Counted from the stretch's first letter, positions 25,383 through 38,393 are shown. The stretch is DNA of 64,000 nucleotides from Turnera subulata (GCA_028386065.3 JAKUCV010002560.1:62001-126000), one strand, 5' to 3'. Made by a program: numbers and translations. The notes: generated by a model from the letters alone, not told the origin.

Positions 25383-26671
25383 AATTAAACGACTAATTAA
25401 CTTAATTAATATTAACCAATGGTTTTATTTATGCAATCTAGTTTATGCTTTGTTTATTTAAAATGCTTCTATTTAATTATGATTTTTATTTAATTTTATG
25501 CATTTATTTATTTTATGCTCTTATTTTCCGATTGAGCTATTTGAAAGGCCCATAGTATTTTAATTTCCGGTTTAATTTTATTTACGTTTTACCTGGGCTC
25601 GTAAAAGGCCCATTGAATTTAATTTCCGGTTTTATTTATTTTTTATTGGGCTAATTACAATAAAAGGCCCATATTGTTTAATTTAATTAAGTCTTTTATT
25701 TAATTTATTCGAAGTTGTTTTTAATATTTTCTCCGATGGACTAAATGCAAGTGAAGGTCTTCTGGGCTTAGTTTCTTAATTATGCTATTACGTTCCTAAT
25801 ACGTTTAATTTCCATTCTTCTGGGCTAAAATAATAATAGGCCCATTCTTATTATATTTACGAAATCTTATACATAATTTTTGGCTATATATATATGAATA
25901 TATTTCTATACTGGTTTTCATTCTTTTGAGTTAAAATAATATTACTCCCTTTTTTATAATTTTAATGATTTTATCTCGACTATATTGATTTCTTACCGCT
26001 GGTGGTATTTTCTATTTAATGGTTTTATTATTGGGTATACTATTTATATGCCATTTTGACGTATTTATCGGAACCCCTACTTTATAAATATTACTTATTA
26101 AACAAATATGTATTATTATTATTATTTGATCGAGGATAATTACTTTATGGAATATTATTTGGTTCATATTATTAAATAGACCACGAGTGTGGGTCACGAT
26201 TTAATTTACTTATCAAATGTAATTTTCTACATATGATCTATACAGCGTATATATATACATAAGATTTCTTATCTTAAGCAACCTAAGGGCCGGGATATCG
26301 GCTTTGGCGCTCGGTTACGATTTTTGATTTAAAATAAGTATGTTTTGATATATCCGCTTGAAATATTTAATCGGTTAATTACCACCAAGTTGGAAGAACT
26401 ACTGGTAATAAGATAATTATGGAGATAATAAAATGAACAGATAAGCCATCTGATAAATGTTAAACCAACATCATGCATAATCATCTTGTCGGTGCATTAT
26501 AAGTGATTGTGTTGCTATGTATGTGCATAGGGATATTGAGGTTTGACCAGATATCAGTTTCAGAGACACATCAGGTGAGGATGGATTTCCTTTGATATGT
26601 GCCTATATTACTCGGTTGTTGTGTTTGATGATTGTTGCACTATTGATTGTTGCATTTGTTGTGGTTTGATT

Positions 26672-27040
26672 CAGGATGTTTATCCCAGTACCTTGATTTA
26701 TTTTGGGAAGTTTATTCCCGTGCATTGAGTTTTGGGATATTTATCCCTGTGTCTTTTTGGTATAAAGAATAATGGATTAAACAATAAAATGTGATAAGGA
26801 TGTCGATCCTTGGTTTTGGATTGAGATGTCTATCCCGGTATTTTGGTTAGGGATGTTGATCCCTGAGATTTGGTTTTGGATGATGATGATATAATTGTCA
26901 CGTGGTTAGTAGAGGTACGACCAGATGGTTAGAGACTGTTTTGTGGTGGCCATGATCTGGGTTACTTATGATGGGCATGTTGATGCCGGTTTGATTGGGA
27001 TGTTGATCCCTGAGATTTGCTGTTGGGATGTTGATCCCGG
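26672..27040. repeat. Array of short palindromes in the gypsy 5' LTR
   Basis: Copies of GGATGTTTATCCC, GGGATATTTATCCC, GGATGTCGATCC, GGGATGTTGATCCC and similar, spaced 25-45 bases apart. Confidence 0.8.
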
Positions 27041-27672
27041 GTTCTTTATGATCTGGCACCAGGAACAGGTTGATAACCTGGTACGACCTTAAATTATCCG
27101 TGACGGGGCCCGGAAAGATAAAATGGGAAATTGGATTTTTGTTTAAGTCTTATTGGTCTTGGACCAGTTTTGGGTCGAGTCTTTTGGATTGGTATATTTT
27201 GGCTGTTATGCTTGTTTTCGACCTTGAGTATTTTATAGTGTTGCATATTGATTGTCTATCCATGGTTGGTGAGCACTTCGGACTCACCCCTCACCTGCGG
27301 GCTTTTATCCCGTAGGTTGGGTTATTTGTGGTTCAGGTATGATGCATTCCAGACAGGCTGCAGCGTTATCCTTCGGACAGGACTCGGATCCATTAATTTG
27401 CATCAGATTTTGCATATGTTGATATTGGGATTAAAATTGCTTCCGTTGTGCTAATGTTGTTGTCCTGGAGGTCGGGCGACGTGTTTTGATGTTGGGCCGA
27501 AGGGCCAGATTTCGGATGTTTATGATGTGACATTGGGCCGTTGGGCCGGTTTCTTTGATATATTCATTGATATTGTCTTTGGGCCGTTGGGCTGTGTATC
27601 GTGTTGTATTTACTGTTGTACAGTTCCGGCACGTATTTACTGAGACTGGTAAATACTGGTCGGGGTGTTTCA

Positions 27673-28910
27673 TTTTGGTAGCGGAGCGGGCAGTAGGTCC
27701 TTGGGCGTTTAATGTGCTTGTTTACTGTGCATAGCTCGCCCCACATGATCATCATAATTGCATGCATATTCATATGGTTAGTACATAATGGATCCAGTCG
27801 AGGGACGCAAGCTTGCTGCAGAGCATTCAAATGTGAGTATTCTTTCTCATAAATACAGTTGGACGACAAGTTATCCGTATTTCAATACTTTGTAATGCTG
27901 TGATTTTGTTGATCCGGAGTTTTGGAAAGATAAGGTTTTAAAGGATGAGTTTTGATAAAATGACATTTACAGCTTTGGCTGTGGGTTAAATGTGTTTATA
28001 AGATGTAACTGCTCTTTTTGGAGAGTTTTATGATTTTGATTATGAAACATTATTAAAAATTTTATTATAAAGTCCAAACATGGCATTGCCCGGGAAGAAC
28101 AGTGAGATAAAGGGACCTTGAGAAGGCAAATAAGTCTACCTTGTTGTACCTGTGCATCGGAAGTTTCGACAGAACAAGTAAGATTTGATTTTGGATTTTG
28201 GTTGTTATATCTTTAAGTGATGATATGATATTATATGAACTTGAGGAAGTGGGAAATGATGATTTTTCAGTACTGTTTTGATTATGACGTGATAAATTTT
28301 GGGGTACTGGTTTGTTTATGACGTGATAATTTGATTTGAGGATTGGATTGATATTCTCGGGAAATTCTATGATTTTGGAGGTGATGCAATTTTCTTTTTA
28401 AGAAATTGGTTGATGATTTGAAGATTTTTGGATACTAAAGTTGTTGTGATGTGATAACTTGATTGGATGATTGGATTAATGATCATGGAATTCTTGATGT
28501 CAGAGGTGATTTAATCTTTTAAAAAGAGGGTTCGATGATTTGAGGATTTGGTGATTCAATCTTTTTTTTAAAAAAAAGGGTTTGATGATCAGATGATTTG
28601 AGGGATTATTTAAAGAGCTATAATCGAAGTTATGATCTTTACTAGTTTCGGTGGATTTAGAAGAGAAATATTATTTGGTGGATAATTATGTTAGAAATGA
28701 ATTTTGAGGTAATGATCGACATGATTCGGGGGATATAATCCAATAGGTATTTGGGGAATGTAATTATGATTAATGGGAGACAATTTGGAGGTTATAGATT
28801 TGATGAATTGTGGAAGGATCGATGATCATGATAATTATGTATTGAGATTTCTGGGATTAATGGATTACGGTGTGAATTTCGAGGACGAAATTCCTTTAAG
28901 GAGGGTAGAA
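27673..28910 (+). mobile_element. Internal region of the gypsy element: PBS, gag start, pol remnant, PPT
   Basis: Starts TTTTGGTAGCGGAGCG, a primer-binding-site-like sequence, directly after the 5' LTR. A possible gag start, MDPVEGRKLAAEHSNV, lies at about 27790-27840 and runs into a GTGAGT-like donor. The middle is AT-rich with no recognisable protein. The last 60 bases encode NFEDEIPLRR, a typical end of gypsy pol, and AAGGAGGGTAGAA directly before the 3' LTR is the polypurine tract. Confidence 0.75.
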
Positions 28911-28956
28911 TGTAACGATCCGGGTAAAATTTTCGTGATTTTTACCAAGCTGTTTT

Positions 28957-30157
28957 TGTAACAGCCCGGGTAAAAATTTTGAATTTTTACCAGACTGTAA
29001 AAGTCTTTTTACCATGATTTACTGTTGAATTAATCTTGGGTAATTAATTCAAGGTAAATCGGGCGTCGTTTTTCGAAACCGAGGGTTTTCCCGCGCTCGA
29101 AATTTTTTCGTGGATTTTACGGACCAAAGTCGGTATTTTTCGGGTCCCGGAATCCTTAGAAAAATCACACCGGAAAATAACTAAGGGGATATCAGTTATT
29201 TTCTGGTCCGGACCGGACTCGCTCCGTAATGCAGACGAGCTGCATTATTGAAGCTTCACATGTCAAATAGTAAAAAAAAAACAGTTTAAAGCAGGAATCG
29301 GTGAAGAGGGAGGAAGAGGAGCGGAAGAGAAAAAAAGAGGAAGAAAGAAAAAAAGAGAGAGGGAGAGAAAAAGAGAAGAAATAAAGAAGAGAAGGGAAAA
29401 AAAAAGAGAGGGAAGAACCGAGGGAAGGAGAGGAAAAAAATTAAAGAAAAAGAGAAAAAAAAAGAATGGAAATGAAATAAGAATCGGAAAAAGAAGAGAA
29501 GAAAGAAAATTGAAAAAAAAAGGGGAGGGGAAGAGCTGCCGCCGGACACCACCCAAGCCACCGCAGGCCGCCACCAACTCCTTCTCCATCCGCTCCTCGC
29601 TGGGTCGTCATCGCTGCAGGAGGCGGAGCTACCGTCGCCGTCCACCCCACGCGCGACAACCAAGTCGCGACACCGTCACCAGCGCCTCGCCATCCTGCTG
29701 CAGCACCTCGACGCCGTCGCGCTGCACGCCTTGCACCTCTGTTCTCGTGTCGCCGTGCCGCCGCTCTTCCTCCACGAAGCTGCCACTGCTCGTGCCGCCT
29801 CGCCTGCCGTCGAACCCGTGAGGTTCCGGGTTGAAGGTGAGCAGATCCGTTTGTGGTGACGACCCGGATGTGGGTAGCGGGTCGCGGTTGACCCCGTTTA
29901 GATGGGTCTGACTTTGGGCTGTGTGATTTGGGTTGGGTCTCGCGGATTGGGCCTGGGCAGTTGGGCCTCACCTTGTTGGGCCGTTTCTATTTCTGAACTG
30001 GGCATGGGCTCACTGTTCATGGCCCAGTCCAGTTAAAAAAAAAGAAATAATATATATATATTCATTTATTTTCTGGAATAAAATCTTTTTTTGGAAAAGA
30101 AATATATATATATAATATTCTGAGAAAAATATAAAAGGTTTTAATTATAGTGATTTG

Positions 30158-30191
<34 letters not shown>

Positions 30192-31872
30192 CTTAATTCC
30201 TCGAAAATTAAAATAACTATGTTTGTTTTGAAAAATTAATATTATGTTATTTGGAAAAGATATGTATTATGAAAATATTTTCTGGTTATATAAATATGTT
30301 ATTATTTTTGGAATATATATATATATATATATAATTATTTTAGAAAATTATATTATGGTAAATAATTTTTATGAAAATATTTTGGAAAATACATATATAT
30401 GTTATAATTTCCAGAAAAATTATGGAGATTATAATTTTGGAAAAAAATATAATTATTTTATGAAAATACTAAAAAAAAGTTTTAATTAGAGTATGGTACC
30501 GAAATTATATCCGGATATACGGTATAATATTTTCGGTAAAAGATGATAATAAAGGCTATAAACCGGGATGGGTTTATTTCGCAGTATTGGCATCATGGCA
30601 TACCGATTATGTGCATCTTATGTGGGCATTTCTTATTTGTTATATAGGAGTCGATCTCGAGTAGATCCTGTGGAACCGACTTTGAAACCTTTTGAAGATT
30701 TCTAAACCCGAATCGGCTAAGGTGAGGTTAAGTAAATATTTATATACTTCCCGTGATATCAAGTTGTTGTTTGTTTGCTATATGTGATATTTGCTGGTAT
30801 GAAACTTTGTGGCTGTGTATGGTTGTTGTGTGATGAATTAAGTTGATAATTGTTGCCATTGATGTTGTTGAAATTATTGTTGCTGTTGGTATTATTGATG
30901 ATGTTGGAATTGTGGATATAAGTAAGACTATTACTGTTGTGACTGTGAGAAATGTGTAAGTTGAGTACCGGGGGTACTAATATGGGAACAGTTTGGAATA
31001 AGTTTGTATTATCCAGACGAGCGGAGAGGCTGCGAGCCTGCTCGAGATAATGAGTTGATGATTGGTTAACAGTATTGTGGTATCAAGACTAAAATGGTAA
31101 TCTTAATAAAATGGAAACACTTAGACATCTAGTAAGTTACGGTTAAATGTTGGAACAACCAGATGGTAGTTTTTTATTTATGGTGCTGGGGGAGAGTGTG
31201 CTTGGGGTCTGCTCCCACTCTGTACCAATTTTTATTTTAGGCGCTAGGGGAGAGTGTGCTTGGGGTCTGCTCCCTGTCTGTGCCAGTTATACGTGGAGGT
31301 ACCAGGGCAGGGTCCACGGGCTAGCTAGCTTGACTACCAAGCGACGGCCATCATTTAACTAGTGATAGGGGCCCTGATAATAAAATTGGAATAGCGTGTC
31401 TAGAATCACAAGTGTGTATTTAAGGTTCGTGAGAACCTTGGTTAATTGTTTGTGATGTGACTTGGGAATTTACGGTTGTTAGTATATGTATATTTGCTTA
31501 TGGGTTTTACCCGGTGGGCACTTCGGACTCACCCCTCACCTGCGGGCTTTCATCCCATAGGTTGAGTTATTTGTGGTTCAGGTATGTGGTATTCCAGACA
31601 GGCTGCGGCGTCATCCCTTGGACTGGACTTGGATCCATAGTTTGCATCTGTGTCGCATACAGTGTGTTGTGAGTTATTAAGTCTTCCGCTGTGCATTATT
31701 TTTGCTATTGATGGGCCATTGGGCCGGTTATGTTGTTATTGACGTTTTCTATTTTGGGCTGTTGAGCCTGGGTTTTTGTTGTATACACTGTATGTTGGGC
31801 TTGGTTTGATTGGGTCGTCATAGTTCCGGCACGTGTTTAATATGTACGGTAAATACGGGTCGGGGCGTTTCA
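28957..31872 (+). mobile_element. Nested solo LTR, family A (copy 3), 2.9 kb
   Basis: Begins TGTAACAGCCCGGG and ends GGGGCGTTTCA, flanked by GTTTT (28952-28956 and 31873-31877). The 5' half (purine-rich tract 29280-29530, GC-rich block 29540-29830, donor-like GAAGGTGAGCAG at 29835) matches copy 2. The middle differs: instead of the palindrome array it has a different stretch (30720-31380) with a repeated GGGAGAGTGTGCTTGGGG unit. The 3' end (GGGCTTTCATCCC at 31543 onward) is again shared. A (TA)n run lies at 30160-30190. Confidence 0.9.
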
Positions 31873-33924
31873 GTTTTGACTTTTACGGTGGTTAATAAAA
31901 TTTTTATCGCGGTTAATCAATAATTTTACTAATCCGAGTCAATTTTCATTATTTTTACTATTATTTTTTTTACTACTCAGAAAACTATCAATATTGTTAC
32001 TATTGTTACCATCGTTATTAATATTTTCCTAATCAACACTAGTACTAATATTATTATTTAGCTATGATATTTATGTTGTAATAATTTACCAATTATAGTT
32101 TAAAAAGAAATTTCATCTTTTATTCCCATAATATCTAATATATTATTCTTTGGAGATCTACTTTGAATTTTATAAAAGAAAAATTGTTAAATGATGTTTA
32201 TGTTTTACAAAGAATAAGTTAAAATATTAAACACAAGGTTTAATACCGATACACGTTTTGGAGTTTCTTTCATTAACCGAGCCTCGGTTTTCAATTCCGT
32301 GACTTGGACGACGCTCAGGGGTATTAATCGAATTTTCGAGCCCAAGTTGTATTTTCGGACTCGGGACGGAAAGACGAAAGTACCCCCGCGATCACGTTAT
32401 TCCGACACAAAAATCTGGTCCGGCCAATAGTGGCTTACCACGTGGCCACTTTCTTTTCTTTTCCCTTCTTTTCTTTCTTTTCTCCTTTTTTTTCCTTTTC
32501 TTTTTTTTCCTTCCTTCTTCCGGCCCGTTCTTCTTCTGCCGCCCCTACCCCACTACCTTCTTTCTTTCTTTTCTTCCCTGTTTCTCTTTGCCTCCTTCCC
32601 CTTTTCTCTTTTTTATTTTCTCCTCCTCCTCTCCCGATTTCCTCACGCTTTCTCTCTCCCTGCCATACGCATCCTTCTCCTCCTTCACTTCTTCCCTCTC
32701 TCCTCTGTCTACCTCAACGCCAACCACACACACCCATCAATTCCCCATCTCTTCTCTTTTCATCTCCTCCTTCTTCCTTCCTTACCATCCCCTCTCCCCT
32801 CAACAAACCTATCTATCTCTTCTCCTCAGCCGCCCCTTCCTTAGTTCTTCCTCCCCCCGCCTCTGATGCGTCGCCGGCCAGACGAGGAGAGCCGCCCGAG
32901 TCTTCCTCGACCTGCTGCTGCCGACAGCCACTCGTCGCCGCCGTCTCTCTCCTTCCACCAGTCGCGGTCGCCGACCCTTGCAACTCGTGAACACCGCGAC
33001 TGTCGCCCTGGTCTCCACCCTGATCCGCCGCTCACCGTCACCACCGTGTGGCTGTAAGGGTGAGGCTCGACGATCACCTCTACCTTTCTTCTCTTCCCTT
33101 TTTTCTTTTCCGTTCCCTTGACCCGAATTCTGTCAGTTTGGACTAATCGGGTCATGTTGTTTGATTTCGTGTTGATTGCTCTGTTTGAATGTGTGGGTTG
33201 TGTAAGGGGGTTTATCGAGGTAGGAGCGTGTGTATAGACATGGCTCTGCTGATGCTGCTGTGGACATGGGTGGTGATGCTTGGCCTCGGGGATGCCGTTG
33301 TGTGGTGGCGCTCCGGTCACCGGTGGGTGGCTGTGGGCATGGTGATGGTGGTTTTGATTGGTACGACGGTGGTTTTGTGTGGTGGGTTGGGAGTGTTGAT
33401 AGAATATTATTTGGTTTATATTATTAAATAGACCACAAGTATAGGTCACGATTTAATTTACTTATCAAATGTAATTTTCTATATATGATCTATACATCGT
33501 ATTTGTATACATAAGATTTCTTATCTTAAGCGACCTAAGGGCCGGGACATCGGCATGGGCGCTCAATTACGGTTTTTGATTTAAAACAAGTATGTTTTGA
33601 TATATCTGTTTGAAATATTTAATCGATTAATTACCACCAAGTTGGAAGAACTACTGGTAATAAGATAATTATGGAGATAATAAAATGAACAGATAAGCCG
33701 TCTGATAAATGTTAAACCAACATCATGCATATTCTTCTTGTCAGTGCATTATAAGTGATTGTGTTGCTATGTATGTGCATAGGGATATTGAGGTTTGACC
33801 AGATATCAGTTTCAGAGACACATCAGGTGAGGATGGATTTCCTTTGATATGTGCCTATATTACTCGGTTGTTGTGTTTGATGATTGTTGCACTGTTGATT
33901 ATTGCATTTGCTGTGGTTTGATTC

Positions 33925-34292
33925 GGGATGTTTATCCCAGTACCTTGATTTATTTTGGGAAGTTTATTCCCGTGCATTGAGTTTTGGGATATTTATCCCT
34001 GTGTCTTTTTGGTATAAAGAATAATGGATTAAACAATAAAATGTGATAAGGATGTCGATCCTTGGTTTTGGATTGAGATGTCTATCCCGGTATTTTGGTT
34101 AGGGATGTTGATCCCTGAGATTTGGTTTTGGATGATGATGATATAATTGTCACGTGGTTAGTAGAGTTACGACCAGATGGTTAGAGACTGTTTTGTGGTG
34201 GCCATGATCTGGGTTACTTATGATGGGCATGTTGATGCCGGTTTGATTGGGATGTTGATCCCTGAGATTTGCTGTTGGGATGTTGATCCCGG
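33925..34292. repeat. Array of short palindromes in the gypsy 3' LTR
   Basis: The same series as in the 5' LTR, nearly base for base (GGGATGTTTATCCC, GGGATATTTATCCC, GGATGTCGATCC, GGGATGTTGATCCC). Confidence 0.8.
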
Positions 34293-34929
34293 GTTCTTTA
34301 TGATCTGGCACCAGGAACAGGTTGATAACCTGGTACGACCTTAAATTATCCGTGACGGGGCCCGGAAAGATAAAATGGGAAATTGGATTTTTGTTTAAGT
34401 CTTATTGGTCTTGGACCAGTTTTGGGTCGAGTCTTTTGGATTGGTATATTTTGGCTGTTATGCTTGCTTTCGACCTTGAGTATTTTATAGTGTTGCATAT
34501 TGATTGTCTATCCATGGTTGGTGAGCACTTCGGACTCACCCCTCACCTGCGGGCTTTCATCCCGTAGGTTGGGTTATTTGTGGTTCAAGTATGATGCATT
34601 CCAGACAGGTTGCAGTGTCATCCCTCGGACAGGACCCGGATCCATTAGTTTGCATCGGATTTTGCATATGTTGATATTGAGATTAAAATTGCTTCTGCTG
34701 CGCTAATATTGAAGTCCCCGAGGTCGGGCTACGTGTTTTGATGTTGGGCCGAAGGGCCAGATTTCTGATGTTTATGATGTGACATTGGGCCGTTGGGCCA
34801 GTTTCTTTGATATATTCTTTGATATTATCTTTGGGCCGTTGGGCCGTGTATCGTGTTGTATTTACTGTTGTACAGTTCCGGCACGTGTTTACTGAGACTG
34901 GTAATTACGGGTCGGGGCATTTCACCTGG

Positions 34930-36938
34930 ATCCACCCCTGTATAGTAGATATGAGATCTTTATTTAAGTATTTTTAAGATAGAGAAGTGAGAGATTATAT
35001 TTTAGTATTTTTAAGGGTGTAAATTCCATCCTATCATTTCTCTATGCGTATGGATAAAAAGGTAGAAGTTAAACATTATACGGATGTTCCCATGACTCTC
35101 TTATGCAAGAAGTCAATGAAGAAGTTAAGAAAGTATTGGGAATAAATTCTCCTTTGCTTGATAGGCCTCCTAGGATCATGCACAAAATAATAAAAGAGAT
35201 GGCAAAAGATTTAACAGACACATGATTTATAGTGGTTTGATCATTCTTGCCTACATCCACTCTCTCCAAATAGTTCTTATTAATATTCAACAGTATTAGT
35301 ACAATTTCGATAGGAGCGAAGGCTTCACCTACAACATTGCATTATGAGAATAAACTCCACCTACAATGCTAACTCCACCTTACCAAAGAGAACAAGGAAA
35401 ACTAATCCATCTTGTTTTTCTACTCCTCTTGCCTGTGGAGTATCCTTATTGCTTCAGATCTTCAGGTAAGCATGGTGTCGATGCCCTCCTCCTCTTCTTC
35501 CTCTTCTTTTTCATAATTCTATAGGTTTGCCACCACCTGTTCTACTTTGATTCGCGAACCCTGCAAACCCTCTAGTACAAACCTTACTGTTTGGATACAT
35601 AACAAAATAACCCTAGCTATCTTTTTATATACTACACATGGGCTAATTACTGGGCCCATTTAATTCAGCCCAAAACCTAACAATCTCCACCTTAGACTGA
35701 ATTAAATCGGTGTACTATCAATCTTAACTGAATCTGCAATCTTCACATGCATCCAGCTACCTTCAGTTTTTCTCTGTGCCTGCAAATTTCTACATCTGCA
35801 TCTTCAAGCTTCACTACAAATCTGACAGATCTAGCTCTACTGCAACCTGACTCTTCTGCAACTGCAAGCACAGCTTCGCTACCAGTAGTTGGGAATAAAT
35901 TCCCCCTCTTCTGCAACTGCAAGCACAGTCTGCTACCAGTAGTTGGGAATAAATTCCCTTTCGTTTAATGAGCCGCCCAGGATCATCCACAAAATAATAA
36001 TAAAAGAGATGGTAGAAAATTACAAGATTTATTCTTGCCTACATCTACTCTTTACGAATAGTTCTCACTAATATTTGACAATATTAGTACAACTTCGATG
36101 GGAATAAAGGCTCAACGGATTGGTAGAATAAACTCCACCTACACTGCTAACTCCACGTTACCAAGGAGGATAAGGAACCCTAATACATCCTGTTTTTCTA
36201 CTCCTCTTGCCTGTGGAGTACCTTCACTAGTGTCGATGCCCTCCTCCTCTTCTTCCTCTTCTTCATACTTCTATAGGGTTGCCACAACATGTTCTACTTT
36301 GGTTTGCAAACCCTACAAACCCTACTCTGGTATAAACCTTACTATTTACACACATAACCCTAGCTATCTTTTTATACCCTTCACATGGACAAAATTATTG
36401 TGCCTATACATTATCAAGAATTTGTCAAGAGTGACAACAAGACACATATTTATTATATATATAGCAAGATACATCTCAACAAAGATTGAAGAGATGACAC
36501 TTGGAAGCTTTAGAGAATGTAAAGTAGACATGTGGCATCAAATCATAAAGTATGCAATGACAATTATCTTGGTTTTGGGGTTAGTTTATCTAATTTTCAA
36601 AACATAATTCAAATATTGAGACTAAAAATAAAATATTGAGAGAGAAGGAATAAATTACCAATTTGAATTGGATAATAAATACATATCATATTTTATAAAT
36701 AATATTAATTAGTACAAAAAATTATAATAATGATATATATAACCAAATCCAATGTCCACACTGGTGTACTTCATGGGATGTGTATTAGTTTATTATTTAT
36801 GACAAGGATAACTTGTATTCTTGGGGAACAACAGAAAGATAAAATTTGATGGATACAATTGAACATCAACATAACCTTTATGTTTTATAAGATAAAAACT
36901 TGAGGAATTCAAAAGAGAACAAATCTTGGATAATTATA
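34930..36938. other. Repeat-rich intergenic region with a diverged direct duplication
   Basis: 35130-35640 and 35940-36390 share long stretches (GGGAATAAATTC, AGGATCATGCACAAAATAAT, CTTGCCTACATCTACTC, ACTCCACCTACA, TTCTACTCCTCTTGCCTGTG), a duplicated unit of about 0.5 kb separated by about 0.3 kb. The linker contains CAATCTCCACCTTAGACTG and short CTGCAACTGCAAGCACAG repeats of the kind seen in copia LTRs. The frame at 36098-36607 lies in this material and is not a recognisable protein. Confidence 0.5.
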
Positions 36939-38393
36939 TTAGTGTCTGCGCTTGAGTACGACTGAAATATTGGTGGGTGTTTGCTTCTCGGCAAATTTAT
37001 GGTAGTTTTGGGAGAATTTCAAGGCGAAACGTTCAAACACAGGCTCAACAATCTCTTCCCCGATATGCTGTTTAATGACAACTTCCATGATGGCTCTCAC
37101 TATTGCCGAAACATTTGATGTAACAGTGGCCATTGTGGGCTCCACGTTCACCCGTGTGAACACATCCTCAAGTGTTACGCTTGGGATGGCATAAATTCTC
37201 TCAAGGCTAAAATCTGCATTTTCTTGCAAGAAAGCTTCAAGCTCTTGGATGGGTGGGTAATACATGGGTATGTTAAATGCCTGCACCTTCTCTTGACTAA
37301 TTAGTCCCTGTTAATTGAAGACCAAGTGAACAATGAGTAAGTAACTATACAAAAAAGAGTTAATAAATTATTAATTCTTTGTGTTCTAGTGGAATAAATA
37401 GTGGGTGATATATAAGATATGAATCATCACAATAATTAAAAAGCACTAGCCACTATGGTGCTATTAACTGGCTTAGTCGGTAGTACCTCTTTAACCATAT
37501 CCTGGAGGCAGGACCCCAAAGTGTCGTAGAATAAGCCATGATAGTTTTGGGAGCAAAGGGCTCCATGGGGCACACCAGGAATGGTGAAAATCAAAAGCCC
37601 TCCACCAACAATTTCTTGGGCCCTGGCATTTAGAAAATTCTGCAGGTCGCTCTGAAACTGAGCGGAATAAGCCTTGACAACTTAGGGTGAATGCCCATCG
37701 CAGTAGATGTTGTCCTTGTTCCACGCAGGAGAGTTGGGATCTGGAAGCTGGTCAGGATTCTTGGAGAGCCATTGGAGTGCATAAGAGGAATACCCAAGGT
37801 GGAGACTGGCTCTAGGGAGCACACGGCCGTGGAAATCCCCGGGGACTCCCGCACAGAAGATCGTTTCTTGGGAAGAAAAGAAATTAGGGATGTTTTTGAA
37901 TAGAGTGTTGAAATCATTTTTTGCATGATCATTGAACAACACCTCAAACTCTGGCTTATCATCATGTTTCAGCCCTACAGCTTCTATGATTCTTTGCATT
38001 GCAACGAAAGTGTTGGGTCCGACGCAACAACCGAAGTCTGCTACACGGAAAATCTTTGGAACAATATTTTGTATGGGGAATTCCAGCCTTTCTTCAATGT
38101 CTTTCTTCACCGCCTTCATCGCGTCTTCCACCACGGTCCTCTACAAATTAAAGCATCAATCAACCACGTATACCAATTGATTATCTGTCATTCTTTTGAA
38201 CTAATATAAATAGGAAAAAAAATATTTTGTCATACATACTTCTACCAAGCTTATACGTACGCCCATATATATATATATATATATATATCCTCAATTATAA
38301 TACCTGGAAGATGGAATTTCTGTAGTAGCTGTCTGGCCCATCTCCACCAGTCATGTTATAGGCCACTGCACTTGTCTCCTGCTGCCTTCCCAT
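36939..38393 (-). pseudogene. SABATH-family SAM-dependent carboxyl methyltransferase, nonsense codon in exon 2
   Basis: The family methylates carboxyl groups of small molecules such as salicylate, jasmonate, loganate or farnesoate with S-adenosylmethionine, in the cytosol. Three exons on the minus strand, with proper splice sites: 38304-38393, 37487-38140 and 36939-37307, totalling 371 codons, the usual size. Seen: an N-terminal NMTGGDGPDSYYRNS segment, the SAM-binding VADFGCCVGPNTF (unusual Cys-Cys), EVLFNDHAKNDFNTLF, GVPGDFHGRVLP, LHLGYSSYALQWLS, SPAWNKDNI and a normal C-terminus. A TAA at 37682-37684 interrupts exon 2 after GHSP; the same frame then continues as VVKAYSAQFQ, where relatives usually have Glu, so one base change would explain it. 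All else is intact, so the lesion is recent or a sequencing error. A TATA-like stretch lies at 38549-38566. The substrate cannot be told. Confidence 0.85.
37682..37684 (-). other. In-frame stop codon in the SABATH gene
   Basis: The codon reads TAA on the minus strand between GHSP and VVKAYS. The frame is unshifted on both sides, which points to a single substitution. Confidence 0.85.

Larger units (their letters stand above)
22181..27672 (+). repeat. 5' LTR of the gypsy element (family B)
   Basis: Runs from TGTAACGACCCGGG to GGGGTGTTTCA. It includes a pyrimidine-rich tract (22790-23150), a GC-rich block (23190-23400) and the palindrome array. It also carries a nested minus-strand solo LTR (23864-25382) and about 960 further bases around it (23661-23858 and 25388-26146) that are absent from the 3' LTR. 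Low-complexity frames, including one of 275 codons, span the pyrimidine tract and are not genes. Confidence 0.88.
22181..34924 (+). mobile_element. Long-LTR Ty3/gypsy element, non-autonomous, with nested solo LTRs
   Basis: The outer ends are TGTAACGACCCGGG and GGGGCATTTCA. Five-base duplications CCTGG flank them (22176-22180 and 34925-34929), so both LTRs belong to one insertion. The 5' LTR is 22181-27672, the internal region 27673-28910, and the 3' LTR 28911-34924. The 1.24-kb internal region keeps a primer-binding site, a short gag start and a pol 3' end but lacks protease, reverse transcriptase and integrase, so it depended on another element. The FEDEIPLRR-like end followed by a polypurine tract resembles Del/Tekay-type chromoviruses; that assignment is tentative. 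Confidence 0.9.
28911..34924 (+). repeat. 3' LTR of the gypsy element (family B), split by a solo LTR
   Basis: Starts TGTAACGATCCGGG and ends GGGGCATTTCA. After only 46 bases it is interrupted by the family A solo LTR at 28957-31872 and resumes at about 31873. Without that insert it is about 3.09 kb. Relative to the 5' LTR it has about 87 extra bases near 33241-33330 and lacks about 960 bases near 33411. Confidence 0.88.

Noticed and set aside
29441..29971. 176-codon minus-strand frame
   Set aside because: Lies in the GC-rich and purine-rich part of the nested solo LTR, opposite the element's sense strand.
36098..36607. 169-codon frame as a host gene
   Set aside because: It crosses the duplicated repeat unit of 34930-36938, shows no domain, and its N-terminal part recurs in the other repeat copy in a different frame.
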